From positions 1 to 60,691 of the IMG/VR virus record IMGVR_UViG_3300009068_000043: a stretch of 60,691 nt of DNA. The stretch is one strand, 5' to 3'. This DNA comes from a virus. Numbering within the stretch: the first letter of the stretch is position 1; each line of letters begins with the position of its first letter. The notes beneath the pieces are model-generated. The model searched no databases. It saw nothing but the letters and a program-made list of their open reading frames with translations, and was not told the DNA's origin. A program made the translations under genes and the position numbers. Positions 30,889 through 39,279 of this stretch are shown piece by piece.

Positions 30889-32645
30889 TCCATCTACGTG
30901 ATATTACAGTAAAAAACTTTATGAGTGTGGGTAATACCACGCAGGCCATTGACTTTGATCGTAGTGATCTCACACTGGTGCTAGGTGAAAACTTAGACAT
31001 GGGCGGTGATGGCTCTCGCAATGGTACAGGCAAAACCACAATCATCAATGCACTAAGCTATGCATTGTATGGTCAAGCCTTATCAAACATCCGCAAAGAT
31101 AATCTTGTGAACAAGACCAATGCCAAACACATGCTTGTGAGTTTGGACTTTAGTGTCAGCGGGCAGAACTATCGAATTGAACGTGGACGTAAACCCAACA
31201 TTTTAAAATTTTACGTAAATCAAGAAGACAAAAGTTCTGACGATGCTCAAGGCGATTCAAGAGAAACACAAGATGCCATTGAACGTGTGTTGGGAATGAG
31301 TCATGACATGTTTCAACATATCGTTGCACTAAACACATATACTCCGCCGTTCTTGAGTTTGAAGGCCAATGAACAACGCACTATCATCGAACAACTGTTG
31401 GGTATCACACTGTTGAGTGAACGTGCCGATCGTATCAAAGAGCTTAACAAAGCCACCAAAGATTCTATTCAGTCAGAAGAACTACGAATCCGAGCAGTTC
31501 AAGAAGCCAACAAACGAATTGAAGAGCAAATTCAAAGTTTGGAAAAACGTCGCACATTGTGGCTACGTAAACAAACTGAAGATGTGGCTGCATTAACACA
31601 AGGCATCGGTGATCTTGAGCACATTGACATCGAGGCGGAAGTCCAATCACACAGAAATCTTGAGGCATATCATGTGCGTAAGAAAACAGCAGACGATGCA
31701 AATCGGTGGATCAAACAAATCAATGCTGACGACGTAAAATTACAAAAACAATTTGATCAGACCAAGAAAGATCTGAATCAAATTGCCAGTCACAAATGTT
31801 TTGCATGTGGTACAGAGATACACGACAACAGTCTAGATACTGTGAAAGCACAGCGTGAAAAAACTCTGCAAGAATTGGCATTGCAATTGTTGACCAATGA
31901 TACACAACGCATGGAACATCAAGATCGATTATTGAAACTTGATGAGTTAGGCACGGCACCTACAGTTTTTTATGACAACTTAGAACAAGCATTGAATCAC
32001 AAAAATACTGTGAATACCTTACGCAAGGACCTTGCAGCAAGATCATCCGATGCCGATCCGTATGCTGAACAAATTGCAGACATGCAACACCAAGCATTGC
32101 AAGTGGTAAGTTACGATACCCTAAACGAATTTACCAGGGTACAAGAACATCAAGAATTCTTGTTAAAGTTATTGACCAGCAAGGACAGTTTTGTTCGTAA
32201 GAAGATCATTGACCAAAACTTGAGTTATCTCAATGCAAGACTCACATACTATCTTGATCGCATTGGATTACCACATACTGTAAAGTTTCAAAACGATTTA
32301 ACTGTTAGTATTGAAGAGTTGGGGCGTGAATTGGATTTTGATAACTTATCTCGTGGTGAGCGTAATCGACTTATCTTAAGCATGAGCTGGGCATTTAGAG
32401 ATGTGTGGGAAAGTTTATATCGTCCTATCAACATTTTATTTATTGACGAGATGATTGATTCGGGACTTGACACACAAGGTGTAGAGAATGCACTGGCATT
32501 GCTGAAAAAGATGAGTCGAGAACGACAAAAATCAATCTGGTTAGTCAGTCATAGAGATGAATTGACCAGCAGGGTAGAGAATATTCTTAGGGTGGTTAAA
32601 GAGAATGGATTTACCAGTTATAGCACGGACATTGACCTTGCGTGA
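30885..32645 (+). CDS. 46: Recombination endonuclease subunit gp46 (Rad50/SbcC-like ATPase)
   Basis: SMC-like ATPase partner of gp47. Walker A is NGTGKTT (from about residue 46). A coiled-coil arm follows on either side of a zinc hook CFAC (C305, C308). The C-terminal lobe has the ABC signature LSRGERNRL and Walker B INILFIDEMIDSGLD. Length 586 is close to T4 gp46 (560). ATP-driven engagement would gate the gp47 nuclease. The start overlaps gp47 (ATGA). Unusually, the last ~40 nt also encode the start of the following radical SAM gene. Confidence 0.96.
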   Translation: MIHLRDITVKNFMSVGNTTQAIDFDRSDLTLVLGENLDMGGDGSRNGTGKTTIINALSYALYGQALSNIRKDNLVNKTNAKHMLVSLDFSVSGQNYRIERGRKPNILKFYVNQEDKSSDDAQGDSRETQDAIERVLGMSHDMFQHIVALNTYTPPFLSLKANEQRTIIEQLLGITLLSERADRIKELNKATKDSIQSEELRIRAVQEANKRIEEQIQSLEKRRTLWLRKQTEDVAALTQGIGDLEHIDIEAEVQSHRNLEAYHVRKKTADDANRWIKQINADDVKLQKQFDQTKKDLNQIASHKCFACGTEIHDNSLDTVKAQREKTLQELALQLLTNDTQRMEHQDRLLKLDELGTAPTVFYDNLEQALNHKNTVNTLRKDLAARSSDADPYAEQIADMQHQALQVVSYDTLNEFTRVQEHQEFLLKLLTSKDSFVRKKIIDQNLSYLNARLTYYLDRIGLPHTVKFQNDLTVSIEELGRELDFDNLSRGERNRLILSMSWAFRDVWESLYRPINILFIDEMIDSGLDTQGVENALALLKKMSRERQKSIWLVSHRDELTSRVENILRVVKENGFTSYSTDIDLA

Positions 32646-33501
32646 TATAAAAGTCTTACACCTGGAGCCCACAGATGTATGCCAAGCAGCATGCCCTTTG
32701 TGTGCAAGAGAAACTGACAAAAATTTTCGTAAAGATCGTCAGCACCACCTTGACATGTACAAACTAATGCAAGCGTTTGATGCTGATAAAATTGCCAAAT
32801 TAGACAAAATGTTCATGTGCGGCAACTATGGAGATCCTGCTGCTGGCAAGTACACACTGAACATCTATCGTGAATTTAGAAAACTCAACAAAAAAATTGT
32901 GCTAGGCATGAATACCAATGGAGGATTGCAAAATGCTCTATGGTGGAATGAATTAGGACGTATATTTCATCAACCTCAAGACTATGTTGTATTCAGCATA
33001 GATGGGCTTGAAGGCACCAACCATGTTTACAGAAAAAATGTTACCTGGTTGCGAATAATGCAAAACGCACAGTCTTTTATACAAGCAGGAGGATCTGCAC
33101 ACTGGGACATGTTGGTGTACCGGCATAATCAACATCAAGTTGATGAGTGTAAGCAACTTGCTCAATCTATGGGATTTAAATGGTTTCGTGCTAAAGTTAG
33201 TAAACGTGGATTTACAAACAAATTAGAACAACCAATTGGATGGGGTATTCCGTCTATGGTATCCACCACAATTGATTGTCATGCTATTAAAGAGCAAAGC
33301 ACTTATATAGATGCACAAGGAAATATAAGTCCATGCTGCTGGCTTGGTGCAAGACAACAAGATTTTGTTAGAGATTTTACTCAAATACAAAACTCTTGGA
33401 CTAGTTTGCAACCTAATATTGTATGTGTGGATACCTGCGGATCCAAAGATGGCGGATCCAATTTTAGCAATCAATGGCAAAGAGAGGTTGAACTTGTTTG
33501 A
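32605..33501 (+). CDS. Radical SAM/SPASM-like protein, 298 aa (paralogue 1)
   Basis: Radical SAM core with CQAACPLC (C26, C30, C33; CxxxCxxC) very near the N-terminus and an MCGNYGDP segment where other members have a GG-E-P-like motif. The C-terminal region carries auxiliary-cluster cysteines typical of a short SPASM/twitch domain: IDCHAIK, DAQGNISPCCW and CVDTCGSKDGG. It is clearly paralogous to the next gene (shared TNGG, SIDGLE/GIDGLE, HxxYRKNV, AGG.A.W and HNQHQV). The chosen ATG overlaps gp46 by 41 nt. No strong Shine-Dalgarno is present, so coupling to gp46 translation is likely. Substrate unknown; SPASM-type enzymes often modify peptides or proteins. Confidence 0.88.
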   Translation: MDLPVIARTLTLRDIKVLHLEPTDVCQAACPLCARETDKNFRKDRQHHLDMYKLMQAFDADKIAKLDKMFMCGNYGDPAAGKYTLNIYREFRKLNKKIVLGMNTNGGLQNALWWNELGRIFHQPQDYVVFSIDGLEGTNHVYRKNVTWLRIMQNAQSFIQAGGSAHWDMLVYRHNQHQVDECKQLAQSMGFKWFRAKVSKRGFTNKLEQPIGWGIPSMVSTTIDCHAIKEQSTYIDAQGNISPCCWLGARQQDFVRDFTQIQNSWTSLQPNIVCVDTCGSKDGGSNFSNQWQREVELV

Positions 33502-34597
33502 TTTTTCTGTGATTGATGAGTATCAAATTGAAATAACCACATACTGTAATGCGGCCTGTCCACAGTGCCCGAGAAATGATCTTGGTCACGGTATCAATCC
33601 TTACATGCCATTGACCCATCTTGATCGTGTGGTAATTGATCGTGCATTTGATACAGAACTTTGCACACGGTTACGACAAATATTCTTCTGCGGCAGTTAT
33701 GGCGATCCTATCATGCATCCTGATTTTCTGGGCATCTTGCGAGATTTTCGCAGCAAGAATCCCTCACTATGGTTGTATATGCATACCAATGGGGGTGTGC
33801 ATGACCCAGAGTATTGGACAGAGATAGCCCGGATCATGAATGGATATGGACAAATAGATTTTGGAATAGACGGCCTTGAAGATACCTTACATCTATATCG
33901 TAAAAATGTAAAATACAATCAAGTCATAGCCAATGCACAAGCATTCATCAATGCCGGTGGTCGTGCGCAGTGGAACTACATAGTGTTCCAACATAACCAA
34001 CATCAAGTTGAGCAAGCTAAAGAACTAGCAGCTAGCATGAAGTTCCACAACATTCTGATACGTAAGACTGGTAGATTTCTCAATCATGCCTTGATGGAAG
34101 AGATGCAAACATGGCCTATTAAAAACAGTGATCGTGTGTTAGCACCGTCCGACCATCCAGAATATCGCAATGCAAGCATGATGTTTCTGCCCAACTTAAA
34201 AAAACAATATGCATCAGTTAAGGATTATTTTGATACCACCCCAATACGGTGTGATGCTATGATGGGACGCAAAGTAGCTATTAATGCTGAGGGTGTGGTA
34301 TTGCCTTGCAATTTTTTCAATCACAACCTGTATGATGCTAGATTCAGAGACGGCAGTTTGCCTGGTGCCAATCCATTAAGCCAACACAATGGACGCAATC
34401 AGATCACAGACTTTTTGTCAAGATATGGCTTAGATAATCTCAATCTACACAATAACTCATTAGAGGGTGTGTTTGAGAATCCCATGTGGTCGGATCTAGT
34501 AGAGAGCTGGAACAATGAACATAGATTGTTTGAATGTGCAATGACCTGTGGTAGTAAATTTACAAAAGTATGGGATCAAGGAGGATCCAAAATATGA
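33449..34597 (+). CDS. Radical SAM/SPASM-like protein, 382 aa (paralogue 2)
   Basis: CNAACPQC (C33, C37, C40) gives the cluster motif, followed by FCGSYGDPIMHPDFLGILRD, MHTNGGVHDPEYW and DFGIDGLEDTLHLYRKNV. C-terminal auxiliary cysteines lie in IRCDAMMGRKVAINAEGVV, LPCNFF and CAMTCGSK. The reading frame could begin at 33344, but that would add ~35 hydrophobic residues overlapping the upstream gene. The ATG at 33449 places the first cluster cysteine at a family-like distance and is preferred. It is longer than its paralogue by an insertion before the auxiliary cysteines. It overlaps the upstream gene by 53 nt and the downstream dehydrogenase by 4 nt, so this is a tightly coupled set. Confidence 0.86.
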   Translation: MADPILAINGKERLNLFDFSVIDEYQIEITTYCNAACPQCPRNDLGHGINPYMPLTHLDRVVIDRAFDTELCTRLRQIFFCGSYGDPIMHPDFLGILRDFRSKNPSLWLYMHTNGGVHDPEYWTEIARIMNGYGQIDFGIDGLEDTLHLYRKNVKYNQVIANAQAFINAGGRAQWNYIVFQHNQHQVEQAKELAASMKFHNILIRKTGRFLNHALMEEMQTWPIKNSDRVLAPSDHPEYRNASMMFLPNLKKQYASVKDYFDTTPIRCDAMMGRKVAINAEGVVLPCNFFNHNLYDARFRDGSLPGANPLSQHNGRNQITDFLSRYGLDNLNLHNNSLEGVFENPMWSDLVESWNNEHRLFECAMTCGSKFTKVWDQGGSKI

Positions 34598-35178
34598 AAA
34601 TGTTAGTAACCGGCGGTAATAGAGGATTAGGACAGCATCTTGTGGAACAATTTGGTGCAACAAGCATGAGCCGTGCTACAGGAATTGATATTACAAAAGA
34701 TCATCAAAACATTGCTCTAATGAGTTTAGAGTATGATGTGTTTGTGAACAATGCATTTGATGGGCCTCCACAAGAGCCGTGGGCAAATTTTGGACAGACC
34801 CAGGTGTACATGGCAGTATACGATGCATGGCAAGCAGACGGAAAATCTGGATGGATTTTTAACATCGGATCTGTGGGGGAGCAAAGCATAGTGGCACCTG
34901 AACCCAGATGGGAAACATATAGAATTAGCAAGGCAGCATTAAGTCACGCCAGCAGGCAAGGCACTCAGGCATTTAAACAAGATCAAGTGAAATTTCGAAC
35001 AACTTTACTCACATTAGATAGACTAGATACGGAACTTAGCCGTAGTAGACCCACATGGACTGGTAACGGGCAGGCTTTGCATGACATCAGTGACTTTATC
35101 AAGTATACTGTAAATGTCAATGCAAATACCGTGATAGAACAGGCAACTTTTTACATCAACTTTGACTTTAAGGCATAA
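34594..35178 (+). CDS. Short-chain dehydrogenase/reductase-like protein, 194 aa
   Basis: Rossmann-fold oxidoreductase. The N-terminus MKMLVTGGNRGLGQHL holds the SDR nucleotide motif TGxxxGxG. VNNAF corresponds to the NNAG structural motif, IFNIGSVG contains the catalytic Ser, and YRISKAAL provides the YxxxK catalytic pair. So all main SDR residues are present although the protein is shorter than the usual ~250. The start at 34594 follows AAGGAGG (34578-34584), the strongest ribosome binding site of this operon, and overlaps the preceding stop as ATGA. Linked to two radical SAM genes, it may act on the same unknown substrate or precursor. Confidence 0.87.
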   Translation: MKMLVTGGNRGLGQHLVEQFGATSMSRATGIDITKDHQNIALMSLEYDVFVNNAFDGPPQEPWANFGQTQVYMAVYDAWQADGKSGWIFNIGSVGEQSIVAPEPRWETYRISKAALSHASRQGTQAFKQDQVKFRTTLLTLDRLDTELSRSRPTWTGNGQALHDISDFIKYTVNVNANTVIEQATFYINFDFKA

Positions 35179-35204
35179 CTATATGACACAAGTAATACAG
35201 CAAC

Positions 35205-35633
35205 ATGACATGGCTATATCAAAACACCCCAGTGGAGACATTGCCCGAAACATGTGTGGGATTTGTTTACTTGATCACAAATAATCTATCTGGACGCAAA
35301 TACATAGGCAAAAAACTAGCCAAGTTCTCAAAAACAACTTACCGAACAGTCAAACAAAAAAACGGCATCAAAAAGCGGAAAAAGATACACAGCAAAATCG
35401 ATAGCGATTGGCAAGAGTATTATGGGTCAAGCTCAGAATTATCCGCAGACATCCAAAAACTAGGCACCGACAATTTTACCAGAGAAATACTTTACTACTG
35501 TAACAGTAAAAGTGAATGTTCATACGTTGAAGCACGGGAACAGTTCAGTAGACAAGTATTAGAGTCACAAGATTATTACAACGGCCAGATATCTGTAAGG
35601 GTACATGGTCGGCAAATTCTAAACAAAATTTAA
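35205..35633 (+). CDS. GIY-YIG family nuclease, 142 aa
   Basis: A compact GIY-YIG-type domain: GFVYLITNNLSGRKYIGKKL has the two tyrosine motifs in variant form (VYL at 21-23, YIG at 33-35). A basic loop (KQKNGIKKRKKIHSK) follows, then WQEYYGSSSELSADIQKLG, the FTREILYYC strand and a Glu-containing helix (YVEAREQFSRQ). Similar stand-alone proteins in T4-like phages are annotated as endonucleases, possibly homing enzymes. No DNA-binding extension is seen. A TAATAC box lies 6 nt before the ATG without a good -35. It is directly followed by the 437-nt gap with many hairpins, which may be functionally linked. Confidence 0.85.
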   Translation: MTWLYQNTPVETLPETCVGFVYLITNNLSGRKYIGKKLAKFSKTTYRTVKQKNGIKKRKKIHSKIDSDWQEYYGSSSELSADIQKLGTDNFTREILYYCNSKSECSYVEAREQFSRQVLESQDYYNGQISVRVHGRQILNKI

Positions 35634-36070
35634 CAGGCAACTAAACGACTCTGTGTTGAGTGTTTGACTCAACCCCATTGAGGAACGGTGCGATACCCGG
35701 TCTGGACTTGGGCGTCAAAGGCAATTGCTAACTAAAGGCAACAAATGGTTTGGGCTCTGTGAAATAGATACACCCCATGCTCATAGGACTTGGATTTATT
35801 ATCGGGTCACTAGGGTTCCGTTGATATGTGAAGCTAGAGTAAGGGGTACCGGTCAACCGCCTCTGTGTTGGAAACAACAATCTCTTTATAATAAATGACT
35901 GCTGTCACTCAGATGATGCATCAATTCACCGTGCATACGGTGAATTATGACCACAGTATCTAGATGATACTAAGTCAAGCAAACAAAGAAAACAAAAAAA
36001 CATTGATGAGCGCAGCGATATCAATAGACTTGCGTAGCAAGTCTCTAAACAAATGAACGTTTCTGTTTTA
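35634..36070 (+). other. 437-nt gap without coding sequence, rich in perfect hairpins
   Basis: I see no plausible gene on either strand and no tRNA cloverleaf. The gap separates a plus-strand operon end from a minus-strand one. The left half (to ~35880) has the character of a folded RNA. The right half holds four hairpins: AATTCACCG/CGGTGAATT (35923-35946), AGTATC/GATACT (35955-35971), ATTGAT/ATCAAT (36002-36025) and AGACTTGC/GCAAGTCT (36026-36044). None has a proper U-tract, so classic terminators are not shown, although transcripts from both sides must end here. Confidence 0.75.
35649..35880 (+). ncRNA. Candidate structured RNA, class unknown
   Basis: A GC-richer stretch bounded by two copies of the direct repeat CTCTGTGTTG (35649-35658 and 35861-35870). 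Visible elements: hairpin GTTGAGT/ACTCAAC (35655-35673), a possible long-range ACCCG/CGGGT pairing (35695-35699 with 35803-35807), a TTGC/GCAA hairpin, repeated GGACTTGG, and a GNRA-type hairpin GTTG-GAAA-CAAC (35867-35878). Length and structure recall self-splicing introns or large phage RNAs. The conserved group I or II cores, riboswitch signatures, tmRNA and RNase P signatures were looked for by eye and not found. The strand is assumed from the upstream gene. Confidence 0.35.
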
Positions 36071-36247
36071 CTAAAAGAAAGGGAGGCCCGATTTTTTTGT
36101 TGTCTCTAAATTGTCTTTGATTAACTCATTGATAATTTCACGCTCTTGTACACCTAGAGCCATGGCTTGATCATAAGTTAGTCCACCTCGCATGAACCAA
36201 CTCATCTTGATAGCCTCCTGGCGTATGTTTTGACAATCTTTGTCCAT
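36071..36247 (-). CDS. Small hub-associated protein, 58 aa
   Basis: Small protein that in T4-like aquatic phages regularly follows the gp26-type hub gene. Conserved features: IRQEAIKMSWFMRGGLTYD and the C-terminal KDNLETTKKSGLPFF, both recognisable from other T4-like genomes. The frame extends four codons further to a TTG at 36259, but the ATG at 36247 gives the usual short N-terminus and is preferred; no clear Shine-Dalgarno precedes either. Function is not established; a chaperone or assembly role in hub or tail formation is a guess from its constant partner. It lies 38 nt after gp26. Confidence 0.8.
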   Translation of the reverse strand: MDKDCQNIRQEAIKMSWFMRGGLTYDQAMALGVQEREIINELIKDNLETTKKSGLPFF

Positions 36248-36285
36248 ATTGTCGACCAAGGTGCCGATCTCTTCTACACTAGAGG

Positions 36286-37122
36286 TCAGGAGGCGTCGAC
36301 GAAAAAACTTGATAGATCCAGTGTAAACGGTTGTGTATACTGATGGCTACATTCTTTACACACAAGATTTAACGGTTGTACATCACTTTTTTGTTTTAAT
36401 GTAATAACGTAGTCTCTTAATTTATTGAATATCTTGCTGTCACAATTGCGTAGATAGTCTATGATAAATTCAGTTTCAGTTACCATTGCTTGTGGAGTTT
36501 TGATAGCTGCAATACTTTGGGCAATGGTTCTTAACGTAGTTTCATTGACCAACATCATGCTACGATTTAACTGTTCTAATTTTATTTTTTCTTCTGCATC
36601 ACTATTGAGCACCCGCATGGCTTGTTGTTGCTCCATCTGCATTTGATTGTTGTCATTTACAAACTTGTATGGAATAGGTTGGAACCAAAATTCTAAATCT
36701 CCGATATTCATGGAACTATCATAATCTCCAATCTTCAATCCGTCATTGACTGCACGTAAATCAACACTGATCAACTCGTCAACACTGCATGCTGGACAGG
36801 TCACATCAAGATCCATGGCATGCCCGTAGCTGGCAATACGTATGGCCACTAACACAGCGTCAATGTCGGTTGCTGGCATGGCCCATGGATCTCTTATGCT
36901 AGGAACACAGCTTTTGATCACATTTACAGTGGCTGTGCCGTTGAATAGTGCATCTGGAGTTCGATAAGTGATTTCGTCCACACTGGTCATGGGCAACACT
37001 GGTAATTCTCCATTGGGCGGCAAAGTAAGGGTGCCTGGCGGATAAAATTTACCTTTGGATGGCAGTCGGAGATAGATCGCTGGTTGGCGAAAATATTGTG
37101 TTAATGGGTTGTTTGGTAGCAT
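36286..37122 (-). CDS. 26: Baseplate hub assembly protein, gp26-like, with zinc ribbon
   Basis: Typical opening FRQPAIYLRLPSKGKFYPPG, then LPVLPMTSVDEITYRTPDAL, FNGTATVNVIKSCVPSI and DPWAMPATDIDAVLVAIRIA, the family signature in T4-like phages. Two CxxC pairs (C109/C112 in CPAC and C255/C258 in CKEC) would form a zinc ribbon. T4 gp26 is a 208-residue hub assembly factor; this one has 278 residues, matching the longer version annotated in aquatic T4-like phages. GCGAGG precedes the ATG. The divergent 63-nt gap to the tape-measure candidate carries promoters in both directions. Confidence 0.85.
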   Translation of the reverse strand: MLPNNPLTQYFRQPAIYLRLPSKGKFYPPGTLTLPPNGELPVLPMTSVDEITYRTPDALFNGTATVNVIKSCVPSIRDPWAMPATDIDAVLVAIRIASYGHAMDLDVTCPACSVDELISVDLRAVNDGLKIGDYDSSMNIGDLEFWFQPIPYKFVNDNNQMQMEQQQAMRVLNSDAEEKIKLEQLNRSMMLVNETTLRTIAQSIAAIKTPQAMVTETEFIIDYLRNCDSKIFNKLRDYVITLKQKSDVQPLNLVCKECSHQYTQPFTLDLSSFFVDAS

Positions 37123-37134
37123 GTTTTTCCTCGC

Positions 37135-37140
37135 TAAATA
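37135..37140 (+). promoter_or_regulatory. Late-promoter-like TAAATA upstream of the tape-measure candidate
   Basis: GCTAAATATAATTATG in the divergent gap; the TAAATA core is 45 nt before the 37186 ATG, which has its own AAGGA ribosome binding site. Confidence 0.5.
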
Positions 37141-37185
37141 TAATTATGATTAAATTACCACACGGTAAAATTACAAGGACATATT

Positions 37186-39279
37186 ATGGATGATGCCGCA
37201 AAATTATTAGAACAGCAGTTGAACGGTATGCTTGAGAATTTTAGCTTAGGCTTCTCAAAAGCTGCTGGGACAATAGCAGGAGGTGCTGCTGGTCTTACCA
37301 CAGCATTGGCCAATGGCCAACAAGGTGCCAGTGTATTTAATGGTACAATACAATCAGCTGGCCAAGCGTTAACATCACTGCTGGGGCCATTGGGAGCATT
37401 AGGCACAGCATTTGGTAAACTGGGTGAGTTTGCTGGAATGTATCTTATCAAAGCTTCTCAGCAAAGCGATGCATTATTCAAAAGTTTTCAAGATCTCAGT
37501 AGAGTAGGTGGTGCTGGTGCTGAAGGCATGACAGGCGTGTTTAGCAGCATGCAGAAGTTTGGTTTGTCAATGAATCAATTGCCCGAGTTTGGAGCAATGA
37601 TTGCTCAGAACAGTGAAGCATTGGCCAAACTTGGCGGCAGTGTAAGCGAAGGAACCAAGAAGTTTGCAGACGTTGCTGCCGGTATAGAGCAGTCAGGACT
37701 ACAGTCTGAATTTCTACGTATGGGGCTGAGTACCAAAAATATCAACGAAGGCACAGCAAATTATCTAAGAATACAAACATTAACTGGTGCCAGTGCCCAA
37801 AAATCACAAGAAGCACTTACAGCTGGTGCTGCTGAATATATTACGCAACAAGACAAACTCAGCCGACTAACAGGTAAATCAGCAGAATCTTTGGCCAAAG
37901 AAGAAGAAGCACGACTGTCAGATCAACGTTATGCTGCGGTAACTAGAGATCTAGAACAAAAAGCAGCCGCTGCCAGAGCAGCAGGAGACGAAGATGGGGC
38001 CAAAGCAGCCGAAGAGCAAATTAAACAGAATCGTGAGTTAATGGCACAAACACCTGCTGCATTGAAACAAGGTGTGCAGGATTTGATGAGTGGATTTGTA
38101 AACAGTCCAGAAGCTAAAAAAATGTATACTTCATTGCCCGAGATGTCTCAGTCAATTCTCAGTCAGAATTACAAAGCCAGCGAGGTACTGACCAAAGGTG
38201 CTACTGAAGCCAGCGGCGCACTTAATAGAAATTCTGGATTAGCCAAAGCAGGCATAAGCAATTCAGTAAATGCAGATTATGCAGGAATGATTGCTCTCGA
38301 AGCTAAAAATCGACAAAAAACTGCATCAGAAAATGAGGCCGATGCTAAAAAAGCACAAGATGATTTAAGATCTGGTAAAAATTTAGATATCAACAATCAA
38401 GTGGCACTGCGACAAGCACAAACAGCAACTACCATTGCCATGGACAATCTTGTGAATTACGGTGTAAGTCCGGTGACTGCTAAATTATTAGAGTTAGCCG
38501 GTGGAATTGAAAAAGTAATTACAAAGTTACCTGAAACTGGCGAAAAAACATCAATTAAAGAAAGACCCAATCAACCTGGTTCAGGACGAGGTGTAAACAC
38601 TCCATCTGTTGCTGGATACGGTACAAATTTTAAAACTGCGGAAGCTGAAGCGTTTATAAAAAATTCTGTAAGCAAGGCATCTAAAGCTATAGGAAACCTA
38701 GGACAACGAGACCTTACTCCGCAGGAACAGGTGGATAGGGCCAAACCAAATAGTGAACCAGTCAATCGTCGCGACACTCGTTATACACCAAAACTAACGG
38801 ATGAAGACAAACAAAAATTAGTAGATAAGGTAAATCCCAAACCAGCACCAGCAGTACAAGCTGCCACTCCAGCAGCAGCACCACAAGCTAAACCAGCACC
38901 GCCTGCTCCACAAGCTAAACCAGCAGAGGTAGCACCGCAAGCCAAACCAGCAGCGCCACAACCTAAACCAGCACCAGTTGCACCCACTTCGGGCTATATC
39001 AGAATTAGCCCTCCGGATCAATTTGCTAGACCTGACCAATCATTAGCTGGACCTAAAACAACGTATCGTACAACACTGGATAATTCTCGACCAGATACCG
39101 AACGTGAAACAAAAACAAATACTGGATCTAATAACGAAACCAATCCAGAACTGACTCAAGGCATTATGGAATTGGCCAAAAACATAGGGTTGCAAACAGC
39201 TAGCACAAACGAACTAGTGGATCTCATGCGTAGAAGTGTTAATACCCAAGGCAAGATACTGCAACAGTCTAGGAATTAA
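37186..39279 (+). CDS. Putative tail tape-measure protein, 697 aa
   Basis: Called from composition and position. It has long Ala/Gln/Lys/Glu-rich helical stretches (about residues 215-300 and 370-400) and hydrophobic Gly/Ala/Leu segments near the N-terminus (TIAGGAAGLTTALA, ALTSLLGPLGALGTAFGKLG). A Pro/Ala/Lys-rich low-complexity hinge (PAPAVQAATPAAAPQAKPAP, residues ~550-605) precedes a short C-terminal helix. It sits next to the gp26-like hub gene and is the only long helical protein among the tail genes. T4's tape measure (gp29) is about 590 residues, so the size is reasonable. ACAAGGACATATT gives a fair ribosome binding site. Alternative: an internal virion or hub protein. Confidence 0.65.
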   Translation: MDDAAKLLEQQLNGMLENFSLGFSKAAGTIAGGAAGLTTALANGQQGASVFNGTIQSAGQALTSLLGPLGALGTAFGKLGEFAGMYLIKASQQSDALFKSFQDLSRVGGAGAEGMTGVFSSMQKFGLSMNQLPEFGAMIAQNSEALAKLGGSVSEGTKKFADVAAGIEQSGLQSEFLRMGLSTKNINEGTANYLRIQTLTGASAQKSQEALTAGAAEYITQQDKLSRLTGKSAESLAKEEEARLSDQRYAAVTRDLEQKAAAARAAGDEDGAKAAEEQIKQNRELMAQTPAALKQGVQDLMSGFVNSPEAKKMYTSLPEMSQSILSQNYKASEVLTKGATEASGALNRNSGLAKAGISNSVNADYAGMIALEAKNRQKTASENEADAKKAQDDLRSGKNLDINNQVALRQAQTATTIAMDNLVNYGVSPVTAKLLELAGGIEKVITKLPETGEKTSIKERPNQPGSGRGVNTPSVAGYGTNFKTAEAEAFIKNSVSKASKAIGNLGQRDLTPQEQVDRAKPNSEPVNRRDTRYTPKLTDEDKQKLVDKVNPKPAPAVQAATPAAAPQAKPAPPAPQAKPAEVAPQAKPAAPQPKPAPVAPTSGYIRISPPDQFARPDQSLAGPKTTYRTTLDNSRPDTERETKTNTGSNNETNPELTQGIMELAKNIGLQTASTNELVDLMRRSVNTQGKILQQSRN

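Noticed and set aside
33344-33448. In-frame ATG at 33344 for the second SPASM-like gene
   Set aside because: It would extend 35 hydrophobic residues deep into the upstream gene with no ribosome binding site; 33449 matches family spacing to the first cysteine.
34570-34593. In-frame ATG at 34570 for the SDR gene
   Set aside because: The strong AAGGAGG at 34578-34584 is correctly placed only for the ATG at 34594, which starts the canonical SDR motif.
35641-35880. Group I or group II intron, tmRNA, RNase P RNA, cobalamin or other riboswitch
   Set aside because: No group I P7-type core, no group II domain V, no tmRNA ends with CCA and TPsiC sequence, no riboswitch consensus seen by eye; no interrupted gene flanks the region. 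Left as unknown RNA candidate.
36061-36110. Terminator from GGG-AGG-CCC plus T-tract at 36080-36100
   Set aside because: The stem is only 3 bp and the sequence is the coding end (LPFF-stop) of the minus-strand 58-aa gene.
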